Numbered from the stretch's first letter, positions 16,349 through 30,160 are shown. The stretch: DNA of 53,500 nucleotides from Bugula neritina (GCA_964035545.1 OZ037772.1:6286389-6339888); one strand, 5' to 3'. Numbers and translations: made by a program. The notes: generated from the letters alone by a model not told the origin.

Positions 16349-16563
16349 TTTCTCAGGTTAACATGTAGTAATCGCAAAGTTTGAACTATTCACTTCAGTT
16401 AACAAATATGCTTTGTTGCTTTTTTTGCTTTTGTATAAATTACGTACAATTTTTGTAAAAGTCAAGCACCAAAATTTTGCCTGTTTAATATTTTTGAGTA
16501 ATATGTTATATGAAACTCTAATAGAAAAAAATGATTGTCACTTATAAAATTTACAAATGTTTA

Positions 16564-16569
16564 AATAAA
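16564..16569 (+). terminator. B1 poly(A) signal AATAAA
   Basis: Canonical hexamer 216 bp after the stop; the equivalent hexamer is conserved after B2 (28728-28733). Confidence 0.5.
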
Positions 16570-17610
16570 AGGCTTTTATAGACTCCTTCTTGCCAACACT
16601 AAAAATCTTTTTACTGCAGATCATTGCATGCAGTCTATTGCTAGTTTTGTTTTTCTGCATTATTTTGCAAAAATTTCATTGTAGATTTGATGGCAGCAAT
16701 CATTAGGTAAATCTTACATATCTATGCCAGCACATGCCCTCATCTTGTCATGTTATTTTTGTTAAATTTCAATAACTATACGAAACATTGCATAACAAAG
16801 AATTATAAAATCTTAGTGATTTGTACAAAACAATATAAACAGTTAAAATGGCTCTGTTGAAATCAAAATTAAATCCAATCATTTAGGGTATATAGGTATT
16901 ATCTATTTGCCTATCAATATATATTATGTCAATCTTGCATATATTAGTCATAAATTTGGATATTTTTTAAATATTCGCAAGTGCTGCTTTTCAATTCAAC
17001 AAATACTTTAAATATATTCAAACTGAAAAAGTCTTCCATTACGATGTTAAAGCTTGTGGCTGATTGCAACTCTGTATAATTACAATGAGTTATCAAGAAC
17101 ACAAGGAGAGACCATATAAACCTTGTATAATAAAAGCAAAAGTTATACAAAGTTACAAAAGTTGGTAAATTTTGGTTTTCACGTCTAACACGGAACTTCT
17201 TCAAAGCCGAGATTCTCACCATAGATCTGTCAATATCTTTCTTATGTTATCTATTTGAACTTTGTTCATCCCATTCTCTTGTCGTTGCGCTGATTGAAAG
17301 AGCAGCTGTACTGACATATAGTATAGTTATTATTTGTTACTGTATATTGTGCTATGCTATAAAGTTATGTACATTATATGTGTTATAGTATTTAAATTAT
17401 AGCTAACTATGATGTGGGAATATACTTTTTAGTTTATGGGAAAAAAAATGAAAATTTTGCAGTAGGTATTGCGAAAATTTGTATAGGTATAATAGACTAT
17501 TTAACACCATAGAATTCTCTGTGTTTGTACTGCCTAAAAACATCAATTTGAAAGAGTGGCTTTAACAGGTGCTGGAGATGTTTTTTCAAAGTTTTCTTTT
17601 ATTTGTGATT
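16570..17610. other. Spacer between B1 and A4
   Basis: To about 16900 it aligns with the B5 3' flank (50150-50420). 17480-17560 resembles the A2 5' flank near 7200. No gene seen. Confidence 0.4.
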
Positions 17611-18505
17611 AAGTACCAATCTTGCCAAAGGCGAAGAGGGCCAGTTTTCTACACTATAAATTTTCCTGAACAGATATACAGTGTTAGAGGCCAACAAAAC
17701 TTTTATAAATAATTTTAAATCGAATGGATTACTCGCCTATACACAACAAAATATAGCAAAGCATAACATGTATCATTTAAAGAATTATGTGGCCCAATAT
17801 ATAATAAACCCAATCATTTATTTTTGTGTGAGAAATTTTAGATATGACTGCTACATCAAGCAGCATGTATAGATCACACCTTTCAGGGATCAAGGCTATT
17901 GACGGAATTTATCTTCCCTCTGAATCTGGGTTGGAAGAAAATGATAATTTATTTGTCAGTGATAGAGAAACGTCTCCATGGCTGCAAATAGACTTAACCA
18001 CCAAACACTTTGTTGAAGGTGTCAAAATATGGGACAGGTCTGAGAGCAGCGTTCAAGGTCCGTGAAATGTTCGTGCAGCTGTTGTATAATATTGATGTTT
18101 TATCTATTTCAATAGTGTCTGAACAAATTAGTGGTGAGTTATTTGTATTTAATGATAATATACATAGATGTTTGCAATAATATACTTGTAATATTTTTAT
18201 ATTCTCAAAATTAAATTCAAGTTAATACAAAACTAGTTTTCAAATTTATAGATCACAATGATCGACTAGCAAATGTGAGAGTAGCAGTTGGTGAAACTGA
18301 CACCAACTTTGATGATCCACTAGAAGATGAGATCTGTGACTACCTTCCTGGACAACCACCTGCAGATATATTTTTGGTTACATGTCATACTAGAATGTAT
18401 GGCAGATATGTGAGAGTAACAGCTGTTGAAGTGAATGACCATTTTAGTATTTATGAGCTTGAAATCCATGAGTTAGAAATTGTTGAACAGCCTGCTAACA
18501 ACTAA
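17611..18505 (+). pseudogene. A4: truncated A gene, only FTP exons intact
   Basis: Exons 17842-18057 (216 nt) and 18252-18505 (254 nt, TAA) are intact and close to A1 and A2 (LSGIKAIDGIYLPSESG; GRYVRVTAVEV; EQPANN). Upstream only the last ~20 nt of the second PAN exon survive (17611-17630, TNLAK), and its donor GT is changed to GC. The signal and both PAN exons are missing. The exon-4 donor is GTCCGT instead of GTCAGT. Without a leader it is likely a pseudogene, though the FTP part has stayed open. Its 3' flank is a recent copy of that of A2. Confidence 0.7.
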
Positions 18506-19443
18506 TGTGATGCAATCTTACTTGCAAAGACTTAAGCCTACTATTATGTGCTTGAAGGTGTGTGTATACGCACACGCATCAAAGTATATATAGATGTTAG
18601 AGTTGTATGGTTACAGGTGAAAATGGCACAGGTAAATCAGATTGGCGCAGGTAAAAATGGTACAGGTGATAAACGGACATGCAGTACTAATCACACAAAT
18701 TGGCAAATAACAATGAAATGGTACATTTTAGGGTTTGGGGTGAGATTTATGATTATATAGAAGGTTTATCATAGTGTGGAATTTAGGGGTAAGTTTTTGA
18801 ATTTAAAGTTTGAGCTTGGGGTGGGGTTTAGAGATTGTATTTGAGTTTGGGGTTTGTTGTTGGGAAAGTTTACCTACCTTTTTACCTACTTTTCCATTTG
18901 TGCCATTATTACCTGCGTTATTTCTGCCCACGCCATTTTCACTTCTGTTACTTTTACCTAAAATTGCATTGTTAATTATAACGACATAATTCAAAACATG
19001 CGCATACATAACTGATATGCGATATATTAAGTACAAAAATCAATAAACATCCATAAATAGACATTGGGGTGAATTAAATCTATAACTATTGCATCTACTA
19101 ACACTATATCAGTTGTCATCTAAGTGTTTGTTGGCATAATTAGGTAGAATTTAGAGATGTTGTAACTGGTGTCTGTACTGTTCAGCTCAAGTGTATTGTG
19201 ACATTACATTGTTTGCTGTTATGTAAATTAACCATATAGAAGAGTTGGATTAACATTTATATAAATGTAGGTTGGGAAAAAAAGTGTTGTTTAGGTATAA
19301 TATGACCATAAATTGTTATGCAGTACTTAGCAGTGAATCATAAATGTCAAACTGTTTGTTAGATAACACTATACACATATTTGTTTAATAACATTTTAGT
19401 TAATATTATTTAAACACTAAAATTATTATAAATAATATAGTTG
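18506..19443. repeat. A4 3' flank, segmental copy of 10967-11846
   Basis: See the A2 flank entry: almost identical over the last 570 bp. The copy here runs on directly where the A2 copy has the 11847 repeat element. Confidence 0.7.
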
Positions 19444-20239
19444 TTATAATGCTGTGTTGTTTTTTGCACCATACTGTAATTTTTGCTTATTTTTTTTGTT
19501 CTATCTTTAATACTATATCACCACGCATAGTTCAATTTTATGGCATACAAGCATTGTATACCCTATATAGGGCCATAACTGTTGCAAAGCGTCTATCATA
19601 AAAGCTGTTTAATAACTACCACACTTTTTGTGACCTTAAATATTTGAAATTTTTCTACAGTCTGACATGAAATAAAACGATATTTACTAGACAAACAACT
19701 TTTTCAAAAAGAAAAATACGATCAGCACCGATAAAAACAGAAAAGACACTATCACAGTAATAAAGGTGTCAGAACTGATGCTTAGTTGCTTCTTTTTAAG
19801 TGAGATGACAAAAGTTCTGTATGTTTGATAAAAAAAGCTCTTTACAAGGCAGAACTAGTTTAACAATTATTGCAGTCAATCTAATAAGCTGCGTGAAGAA
19901 CATCTATTAATTATTAGAAACTCTAGCACTGAACTCAGCTTAACACCTTTGCTCATTCCCAAATATAAACAAAAAAATAACTGCACTTTTTAGGTTCAGG
20001 TTTGAAGTTGGAGGCATAAGTTTGAACTTTAAACCTCCACTACAAATTCAGGACTTTCAAGCTATACTGCACTCAGTCACCCTCAATTGAGAGCTCCGAA
20101 ATAAAATCAACATGAAATTGCCACATAGAGTCTAAACTGCAAAAAAACATGTGTTAGGAGTTACCTGCTCCATTCAATAGATTGACTGGGAGAACAGTAC
20201 TGAATAGGCCAATTGTACTTAGCCAGGGCTTCACTGGTC
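19444..20239. repeat. Spacer block shared with 29145-29960
   Basis: About 19565-20239 aligns with 29145-29960 and both run into (TA)n tracts. Both contain a short inverted pair around TGGAGGCATAAG and AACCTCCA near 20010-20040 and 29718-29750. More distant relatives lie downstream of A3 (34320-35050) and upstream of B4 (40930-41660). No coding seen. Confidence 0.55.
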
Positions 20240-20521
<282 letters not shown>

Positions 20522-20551
20522 ATTTCATTTTAATGTAATAAAGTAAAGCTA

Positions 20552-21306
20552 CACAGGATAGTTAAGGGCAACCTTTTAGTTCTAGCTGCTATGCTGATGA
20601 TGCATTGTTATCATATAAGAATTCAGTCCCAGTGCAATAAAATCTTACCTAATTGTGCTAGAATCAAAATTTAAAAACTATGTTGTAGATAGCTTTCTTC
20701 CTCAGCGCGGTCTTTTTGGAATTTTTAATTTTCCATTTTTTGGCTAAGCTACAGACAAAAAACTACCTTTTTTTTCCTATTTTTAGCTGAAAAAACATCA
20801 TGTCAGTCCCAGTAAAATATCTCAGCAGGAAAACATAATATCTGAAAAAAGAAAACACTGTTGGAATCCTGAGATGTTTCTACAGCGCGATTTTTGTAAT
20901 GTTTTTAATAGCTTTTATAGATTTTCTATAAATTAGTGATTTATAAGCTAAAAATTAGATAATTTTTCTTTACTAATAAGCACTGCGCATCACTTCACGC
21001 GTCAGTGAACGCGTAGAGATGAGAAGATATTGGCTTGTCCATTACTAATTACAGACCTGCTAGCCTACAAGCTAGTGAATAGCTTGATGTGTAATTCATT
21101 TATAGAGTAGCCACAATGGAATGTTGATATATAATGCAGCCCTAATTGAGCTTGCTGTTTATTGGTCATAGTCTAATATTAGGCTAAACATACACAGGCA
21201 GGCAACACGCATGCCACCCACAGAACAATATTATAGCAAGAACCTAGACTACATTGTGAGCTAAATTTATGATATTCTTAGTAAGGATGCCCTTAACTAT
21301 CCTGTG
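20552..21306. mobile_element. 755-bp TIR element, family T, copy 1
   Basis: Terminal inverted repeats CACAGGATAGTTAAGGGCA on both ends; TA at 20550-20551 and 21307-21308 is the duplicated target. The B1 paralog reads straight through the site (AAGCTAGCTTAAT near 14390). No transposase. The TA target and CACAG ends fit Tc1/mariner-like MITEs. Confidence 0.72.
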
Positions 21307-21728
21307 TAGCTTAATATTTAATAAGTGGGGATACTATATTAAGTTTCGCAATGCAATATTGTTATCTTTACGCTTACATTTTTGCAAAAGTAACTCAATC
21401 ACATCTGAACAAAAATTTAAACTTAAATGCATTTGGGTGATTATGTTCAATATTTGTTTGGCGTTGCAAAAGAATTACCAAAATATCAGAACTGAATGAA
21501 ATATGCTGCTATGACAACAAGCTCATGCATTTACATTACGACTGTTAAACAACATATTTTAGAATTTTGCTCTACATTGCTAGGTTTTCTCCTTTCTGTT
21601 TTGCTTTAAAAAAATTTCATGTTATAAATGGAAGTTCATCAAATGAAGAGATAAGATTTAATCTATTTCAATACTTGAGTAGTTAGTTCCACTTTGAGTT
21701 ATTGTATCTTCAAATATTGCATTTTCAG

Positions 21729-24700
21729 CAAAGTGAGATAGATGAGTATTGCTTAGAGAGAATGAAGACACAACCTTTCTGCAAACCCAGAACATGTTTG
21801 GACTTACTGTGTCTTGGTTTTAATGGTACTAGTGGTGTCTACAAGATCTACCCGACAGGAAATCGTCGCTACTCATTTCGTGTCTTCTGTGATCAGAAAA
21901 CTGATGGAGGTGGATGGACTGTGAGTGTTGTTTTCTTGTTTAAAACTAAATGTAAACTTTTTGCTACAGTGGTTGTGTGAAATTGCTGTGATTGTTAGAA
22001 TATATAGCATGTATTGCAATGTTTTTATAGTTATATATTTATGTTGTATCATAGTGATTATATTAAGCAACAAAGGTATTAAATATGAAACCTGCATAAA
22101 ACATGCTCTTTCTACTTTAGACTGCTTGATTGACATGTGGTATTGTTAGTTGACAAAATAAATTTCCTTCACAGCATAGTTAAGGTCATCCCCAGCAAAG
22201 AATCATCTCATAATCTAGTCTCAGTTCCTATATGCTAATGCTCTGTGGGCGGCATGCGTATTGCCTACTTGTTATAATTTAGCATGAGGTTGAACAATTG
22301 CCAACATTAGCTAGGGCTGCGCCTATATTTCCATTGCAACTATTATCACTATCTATTGAGCAAGCACGTGGTCGTGGCACGCCTCAGCATCACATTATTA
22401 TTACAACAGGCTGGTGCATGGTTCATTTCATGTACAATATACTTGATGCACAAAAAAAGATGGATTTCATAACTTCTGTTCAGCCAACAATGTAAAACTA
22501 TTTCAGATTCTGGAAGCAAGCTAAATGTTTATACCTTTACTCAATATTTATCTATTTGGCTAGTCTAATGAAATAATTATTGACAATAACTTTTGAAATG
22601 ATAATGCAGATATTATTTAAATAACTTAGAATGCAGATGCAACAAATAGTTTAGAGAGGTGCTCTTTTCTCAAAACATAATGTTTTCAGGCTAGACTATT
22701 TATATATATCTGCTCAATACTATTGACTGACCTTAAACCAATAATACCTTTATTATTAAAACCATTTTTAGTTGCACCAACTAAAAGCTAAAATTGACTT
22801 CTTAGTGCTGACTCTTACTATCAGTTACAGACAGCCCAATAGCTTAGCATAGTAAAGAGACTTGTGTAGGTAAGATAGTTATGTGTGTGCGAATTTATTG
22901 GTAGCTGTAAGGGGCATATATGCAGTATTTTGTGTGACTGCTTTGAGTTTGGGTAAAGGATTTGATTGCTGCAAGTTTCTAATAATGCTATAGTACTTGT
23001 GTTGTCCCTTTGGCACTATAGTACAAGCATTAATCAACACTCATTGAAGTGAGTTGGAACTTATATATAAAAGGTTAAAACGTGAGCCTGTGCTATAAAT
23101 ATTCTATTTGCTTCCTGTTGTATACAGTCTAAACTCTGAAGAGTCCAATCAAGCCTACATGGCTTCTAGCTGAATGTCCAAATTGACTATGAGCTATATC
23201 TTGTTGCTCAACACTGGGCTACTGGGCACTGCTGGCAACTGCTAACGCAGTGTTCACTCAAGCATGATATCATGGACTTGTGTACCAACTCAGAGCCAAG
23301 ATTATCAACTGTTTTATGTTTCTAAATTTAGCATCTAATAGAAAAAGCTGTGTCTAGTTAGAGTGTTAGACTGACTGACACCATTCTTGCCTGAGTTAAA
23401 CAGTCAAGATGAAAAGTTTTAATCTTAGCTAGGCAAGTATTGAGATTTTGAAAAGAAAGCCTTCTTAAGATAAAATTAAAGATATCCATTGAGGATTCGG
23501 ATTTTTCCAGTCTTATAGGTGTCATTTAATTAGCTCAAATATTAGCAATGCATTAGCCTATCTGCCATATTTTGATACTGCAGATATAACATTCCATAAA
23601 AAGAATTGACTTAAGAATTTAGGCATGTGTAACAAATCAACCAGATTTATTTAAACACTGAATAGCCATTACTAAAGATCACAACAAAAATCAGTGTGGA
23701 TCTTAAAGCATAACATAATTATTTTATATCTGTATGATCAGGCATAGAAGTAACAAGTTCAATAAATAAATTGAACATGCAGAAGGTATAACAGCTGTGA
23801 ACTATTGTGAAGGAGCAAATCAGGTCTTTTTATAGAAATACATCCTATACGTATATTACAAACATGGAGGAAATAATAGGTTAGTATCCTAATTGTTTTT
23901 CTCAAACTTTAAATAATGAATAATGGCAAGACTGACTTTGTAAAGAAGCAGAATCTATAGAAAATCAAGCTGCAAAAGCCTAACCAAAAGACACATTGCT
24001 AGGGTGATTAGTCCTATCGATTATTTTAAGTTTAATTTTAGTTTTTATATCCTTTGATAAAAGTCCTATTTCCACAGGTAGAGTCTTGAGATATAGGTGT
24101 CAATTGTAGAGTATTATCCTTTTTGAATAAAAAAAGAGTAGAGTGGAGTAGAGAATCTAAAGATCCTATAAGAGCTGCAGCTGACATTATAGAAAGGATG
24201 TCCTGAGTAGACATACTAGCATTTCTTTGACAAAACCTGGTCATCTAGTAGTCCACTTCATCTAAAATACAAATACCAGTTTTCTCAATATATGCAAAAG
24301 TAATTTCCAACATTTTCAATTTGAATTAACATGCTCATATACACCACAGTTAGTACTATAATAGTCTATATTTTGTAACATCTACTTATACCGTAATTAC
24401 ATAAAAGCTGCTGGTAACTGTTTAAAAGACACAGCTCATAATTACAATTATTACGTTGAATGCTCCCTTAAGATTGCATTTTTCAAATAATTCCCCATTA
24501 TATATGACTGACATGATGACTATACAATTCTTTTGAAATATATGCATTGCTTATATTTTAAGTTGGTCACTCAATGTAAATGTAATTTGGTATGCTGCAA
24601 GTATAAGTACAATTATAATTACTAAACAGAAACTCTTCAGTGCAAAAATATATTTTCTATGTGACTATACTCAACCACAGAACTCTAAATAATTTGAAAA

Positions 24701-27700
24701 AAGTTATGGCCAGTAATAAATTTGGATAATTTTCTTAAAGTTAATTACATAATTATAATAATAAAACCAACTGACAATTTTGATCTAGTTTTACATCACT
24801 ATGACTATTACTATTAGTATTACTATGCATTTATTGAACATAAAACTCAAACTTGAAGTTTAGTGATACTGCACAATGCTAATAATAATACAGTTATAAT
24901 AGTAATAGTAATACACAGTATAGGCCTACTGTAATATACTAATAGTACAACTATACAAATACTATAAAATTAAGTATAATTGTTAAATTATTGCTTGCAA
25001 GCAATATAAAATAAAAATATGTGAATTTGCTGAAGGAGGCAGTTATAGTACTAGTACTCACTTACCCTTGAAGTTTAACTCCTAAAGTTAATCAAAGTAC
25101 ACACCTTCATCCTAGGTTCGAAAGGTAAGAGATATTCTTCACTCAATTTTATCATGATAATCCCATTGCCAGTTGGCACGTTCACTTTGCAGATTGTAAT
25201 TTAATTAATATCGAATATTTTATTTACTGGGCTAGCTTTTACTAGTAACATATCAATCTGGGCGAGATCACCAATGCTTATAGCTATGTATGATATTACA
25301 CAGGGCGGTTTATTTGAAGGCAGTGCACTGCAGCTGTGGAACGACTAGGGTAGCCTATCCAGGAGTGGATGTAAATTATAAACGTTCTACGTGCTTTTTG
25401 AAAGCATTAGTCCTATAGTGATAGCATGCGATTTAGTCATTTATATAAAATTAAAGTTATTGTTTTAAAAATAATGATTTACTTAAAAAAACAGTTATTT
25501 ATTTATTTTATTATTGCTTTTTTTTAAAAAAAATAATTAGTAAAGTTTTGAACATCCCTAATAATACCACAACTATACTCCACTCCTTTAGTTGTAACCT
25601 AATTAGATTAGAAGTCACATCTTCAATACAAACAAGCTAGGCTTAGTATTTCTGATGTCTGTATACTGCTGCATTAGCTTTAAAGTTTAAACTGTAGTGA
25701 AGCTCTTACTGAATTAGTAGACTGAAAGTGCAAAACCTAGTAAGCTACCAACACTATAAATTGTTATAAGCGAGTAAAGGAAATGAACAGTATATGTGTA
25801 CAGAAACTTGTACTTAAATACACAAACACCATAGTTATGGTTATTTGGGATGCAGTTGTATTAAAAAAAAATTGTGAATTGAATACTCATTATAGACATT
25901 ACAATTTACATCATGCTGAATCGGGTTACATATTTGACTATTTAAAGCTGTTTTTATAAAATAACTTAACTAAGTTACTTATAGGTGACAAGTAATATAT
26001 AATTTAAATTCAAACCATGAGCTCATTTCAGCTAAAAATAGCAGCACCTTGTCACTGCACATGAATGGCTGGCCACTGTTTGAGCCATTAGCAAAATGGC
26101 TTACAGCTATTGCAAGCCTGCTACATGCAAGAATTATGTATCAATCAGAAATTTCTTATTCAATTGCAAGCATACCAGAATTGTAATACCATGATATAAA
26201 AAGTTGCCTACATATATAGGTGCAATGGTAGAAAAGCTTAAACAGCCTAAATTTGTCAAAAGATGCTAATTTGAGAACAGGTTGAAATTCTCTCTAAACT
26301 TTTTTTGCTGCATCTCAACATAGGGTCTAATTTATCAATATCCTCATCACTACTGCACATACCTCATACTTGGTATACTCATGCACCTGGTAATAAGATT
26401 ACTTTTAAAATAAAGTTATGCAATTACTACTCAATTGATTAAAAATTCCCTCCAACAATTTTTGTAGACTCTGAAATTTTTTAATATTTTGCATTAAGAA
26501 TACAATAAGCTTGGTTACAAATAATATATTATTAATATAATTTAGATTGCTGTACAGAACCACAAAATAATGTGCTTTGAAATCACACACAAAAGCTATA
26601 AAACTCAGTGGCTATTACCTTTCATTAGCATTATAAGGTGCTTGGGCTCTCATGCAAGCTGTATAATTACTAAACTGTTTTGGACTAAAAATATATAGGA
26701 TATAAACTATAGAGTATACACTTGAACGCCACTAGCTTGGAAGCTCTGCTTCCTAGTTAGACTTCAGAAATTGCTTCATTTTAGTACAACTAATTAATCT
26801 AGATTCAAAGTAAACTACACATTGTACAGGGTATTGGCTGTAGGCAGTACAACAACATTGCTATCATCAAGATTCCAACTACTGTAGCTACTATAATATA
26901 TTAACCAGTCTCATACCGACTAATTATTTTACTGCAAAGGTGAACTTTAACCCTTTGGTTTAGCGCGCACAACATGAATCATAGGCCGCGTGAGCTCCCT
27001 GTAATCATTATGATGGCTACGATGCAGCGCAGCTCTACCGTGTTCAGCCAAGCATGCAGACTAAGTGAGAAGCAAAGTTTCTAATAAAATCAGTGTATAA
27101 ATTACATGTTTACACTTATTCTATTGAAGCTATGCAGAAAATTTGAAAAGGTTCCAATAGACAAATATCTTATCACGCCATAGGTCAATTTTCACAAAGA
27201 TATATCAATTAGGGATTGAATTATTTTTTGGGCACTGAGACCATGTTTTTTTGAGCAAAAATGGGCAAAATTTGGTAGTTTTTGGGGCATAAAAGTGCAA
27301 CAGATGACATAAATGAAAGTTTTAAAAAAGGTTCCAATAGAGCAGCAAGAGATATACAACATAGTTTTTGAATTTTGTTTCTAGACTCAAAATTGATTGA
27401 GTTATGAGTTGGGCACTGTTTCATATATAATTATAATGGAGCAATGAAATTACTGATTCAGTAGAAGGATGACCTTAATCAAGCTGTGTTGGTATAGGTG
27501 TTTCAAAGAAGAATGGATGGTTCAGTTGATTTCTACAGAAACTGGTACAGCTACAAACTGGGTTTTGGTAATTTGAATGGAGAGTTCTGGCTTGGAAATG
27601 ACAAGTTGGTAGCTGCTCTGCAAGCCAATTCTAAGAATGAGTTGAGATTTGATCTTGAAAGTACAACCAATGTACAAGCTTTTGCTGAATACAGCAGCTT

Positions 27701-28504
27701 CAATGTTGGTGATGTGTCTACTGGATATACTCTCTCAGTTTCTGGCTATACTGGGACAGCAGGTATGGATTTCAAACTCAGGATGCAAATCTCTGATCAA
27801 TGCCACCATTGCTATTGAGAAAGTAATGCTCTATCCTGTAGTTCATATATATACATAAATGTTACTAAACTGTCATTGAAAAAGTTTGATTAAAATATGT
27901 TTGTTGCAATAAACGGTTTTGAGGTATCATTTAGTTGCAATATATCAACTTTGTGTCAACGCTCCTATATATGATATATAACACATTACTTTATAGATAA
28001 GAAATTTTTGTTATAATTTGCTATTAAATTGTAAATAAATTGTTGCAAGATATTGATTGAGAAGTAATATTATTCTCCCAACTATAATAGTAATTTAGTT
28101 TACATTGAAACATTTCACACTAGGAAGCTACTCAAAGCCTATAGGCTAATATTCAACATTTATAGAAAATCTAAATATAAATTTTAATGAGTGATTGGTG
28201 GTGTTATTCACTCTGTGAAAGTAAGCTTTTGTACAAATGAAGGATTGAATTTTTAGGAGACAGTTTTGCTGCTAATCATAATGGCTTCAAGTTTTCAACA
28301 GCTGATAGAGACTATTCAAGCTCGTGTGCATTGAAATATGTTGGTGCTTGGTGGTATGGAGAAACCTGTCACCATTCTAACTTGAATGGCAAGTACCTGA
28401 ATGGCACTCATACTTCTTTTGCTGATGGTGTAAACTGGAAAACCTGGAAGGGATACCATAATTCTCTGAAGACCACAGAGATGAAATTCCGTGGATATTT
28501 GTAA
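21729..28504 (+). CDS. B2: FReD gene lacking its signal exon, interrupted by a large intronic transposon
   Basis: Exons 21729-21920 (192 nt), 27498-27762 (265 nt) and 28257-28504 (248 nt, TAA) are open, in correct phases and spliceable. Exon 2 is nearly identical to that of B1. Intron 2 is 5577 bp because the 5.3-kb element at 22170-27488 sits in it, ending 9 bp before the exon-3 acceptor. The usual calcium-site DRDND is changed to DRDYS and one codon is missing; CHHSNLNG is kept. No leader exon or promoter is found upstream, where homology to B1 stops at a (TA)n tract. It is either a pseudogene or expressed from a foreign first exon. Confidence 0.65.
22170..27488. mobile_element. 5.3-kb TIR element, family T, copy 2, in B2 intron 2
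   Basis: The left end CACAGCATAGTTAAGGTCATCC and the inverse of the right end, CACAGCTTGATTAAGGTCATCC, match at 19 of 22 bases and resemble the 755-bp element. The first ~120 bp align with the inverted right end of copy 1 (shared GGCATGCGT and TTGCCT segments). Flanks are TT at 22168-22169 and 27489-27490, and the B1 intron lacks the insert. Inside I see no transposase, no ORF over 70 codons and no other recognised gene. Near 26949 there is a TTAACCCTTTGG resembling a piggyBac end, and 27136 and 27320 share an AAAAGGTTCCAATAGA repeat. It may be a composite of nested insertions. Confidence 0.6.
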
Positions 28505-29053
28505 TTCCCCAAAGTTTGAATAATAGCAAAGCTCAAGCATTGTCATTCATAATTATATGACATAAACTTATTATTTTACTTGTTCATAAATGAATTAAAT
28601 TTTTTTTGTAAAATTGATGCGCCAAAATGTTGTCTGTGTGGCACTTTTGGGTAACATATCTTAAAAAAATAAATTACAAAGTAAACCAGAGGTGTAGTCA
28701 GTTTTAAAATTTACAAATTTAAACGTAAATAAAAGGTTTAAGAGTTGGTTTAGTAAACATAAACATTACAAATTTTTGTCCCAAAAGCCTTGCATGCAGT
28801 TCATCAAAATTGTAGTTTTCCTGCAAAATTTAATAATTAAGTGCTACAACTCTATGCTTATAACATATGTGCTTCTTTTGTCGGATCTTCTGAAAAACTT
28901 TCAGACCGTAACTATTAGATGTTGGAATGCTTATATACACAATGATATATGTATTAAATACATATCCAAAATTTAAACAGAAACAAAAAGAACACAATTA
29001 TTTATATTTAAGCAACAACATTTACTATATAACAGCATAAATAAATATATAGG

Positions 29054-29055
<2 letters not shown>
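28505..29055. other. B2 3' flank, duplicated as the B4 3' flank
   Basis: AATAAA at 28728-28733 is a likely poly(A) signal. The stretch aligns with 43745-44350 almost throughout, up to the (TA)n tract. Confidence 0.6.

Positions 29056-29139
<84 letters not shown>
29056..29139. repeat. (TA)n tract
   Basis: Marks the boundary between the B2 3' flank and the block shared with 19565-20239. Confidence 0.95.
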
Positions 29140-29144
<5 letters not shown>

Positions 29145-30030
29145 GTCAAGCGCCTATCGTGAAAAAATGTGTAATAACCACCACACTTTTCGTGAACTTG
29201 AAAATTTAAAATTTTTCTAACAATCTGACATGAAATAAACTGATATTTACTATACAAAAAACTTTTTCAAAAAAAATACGATCAGACAGAAAAAACAGAA
29301 AATACACAATCATAGTAATGTTGTCAGAACTGATGCTTAGTGGGTTCTTTTGAAGTAAGATTACAAAACTTCTGTATGTTTCATGAAAAAAGTTTTTTAC
29401 ATATAGACAGAATTATAAATTTAACAATTAATGCAGTCAAATCTAATAAGCTGTATGAAGGACTTCTATTCGCTAATAGAAACTCTAGCACTGAACTTAG
29501 CTTAAGACCTTTGCTCATTCCCAAATAAATAGCTGCACTGTCTGCTTATATAACCAGCTGTTTTTCTGTTGAAGCTACAAAGTACTGATGGCCTTACAGA
29601 AAGCTGTAGCTTGTGAAACAACTTTGAGCTAACATATATTATGGTAGAATAACTCTATAAGCTGTGCAAAGTTGGGGATGGTTAAGTGGAGTAGTTTTAG
29701 GTTCAGGTTTGAAGTTGGAGGCATAAGTTAGAACTTTAAACCTCCACAGCAAATTCAAGATTTCCAAGCTATACTGCACTCAGTCACCCTACCTGAGACC
29801 TGCTAGATAAGATCAACATGGCACTGCCACATGAAGTCTAAATTGAAAAAAAATATGTGTTAGGAGTTACCTGCTCAATTTAATAGATTGACTGGGAGGA
29901 CAATACTGGAAAAGCCAATTGTACTCAGCCAGGATTTCACTAGTCCCTACATAATATATGTATATATTATATATTATATATATATATGTATATAGTAGAA
30001 GAAGTAAAAATGAGATTTGATTAATATAAT

Positions 30031-30091
30031 GGCATTTATTACTAGTAGTTTCGTACACAAGAACGATGTGCACTCGTCAGATAAATTAGCC
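30031..30091 (-). ncRNA. Hammerhead ribozyme motif, left arm
   Basis: Mirror image of the right-arm motif. The only change is CTGACGA for CTGATGA, at core position 7, which tolerates any base. Stems I and II and GAAAC are unchanged. Confidence 0.68.
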
Positions 30092-30099
30092 ACTATAGT

Positions 30100-30160
30100 G
30101 GCTAATTTATCTGATGAGTGCACATCGTTCTTGTGTACGAAACTACTAGTAATAAATGCC
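30100..30160 (+). ncRNA. Hammerhead ribozyme motif, right arm
   Basis: Read as RNA: stem I GGC and UUUAU pair with AUAAA and GCC, with a small internal loop; core CUGAUGA; stem II GUGCAC with GUGUAC around a 9-nt loop; core GAAA; very short stem III (A-U, C-G around UACUA); predicted cleavage after GUA. All invariant core positions are present. The one- to two-pair stem III is typical of retroelement hammerheads that act as dimers. Found by eye, not by a covariance model. Confidence 0.7.

Noticed and set aside
22298-24244. Short ORFs inside the 5.3-kb element as a possible transposase
   Set aside because: All under 70 codons, no recognisable catalytic motif.
26945-26975. A second piggyBac-type end (TTAACCCTTTGG)
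   Set aside because: No matching right end or TTAA partner found nearby; mentioned only inside the 5.3-kb element.
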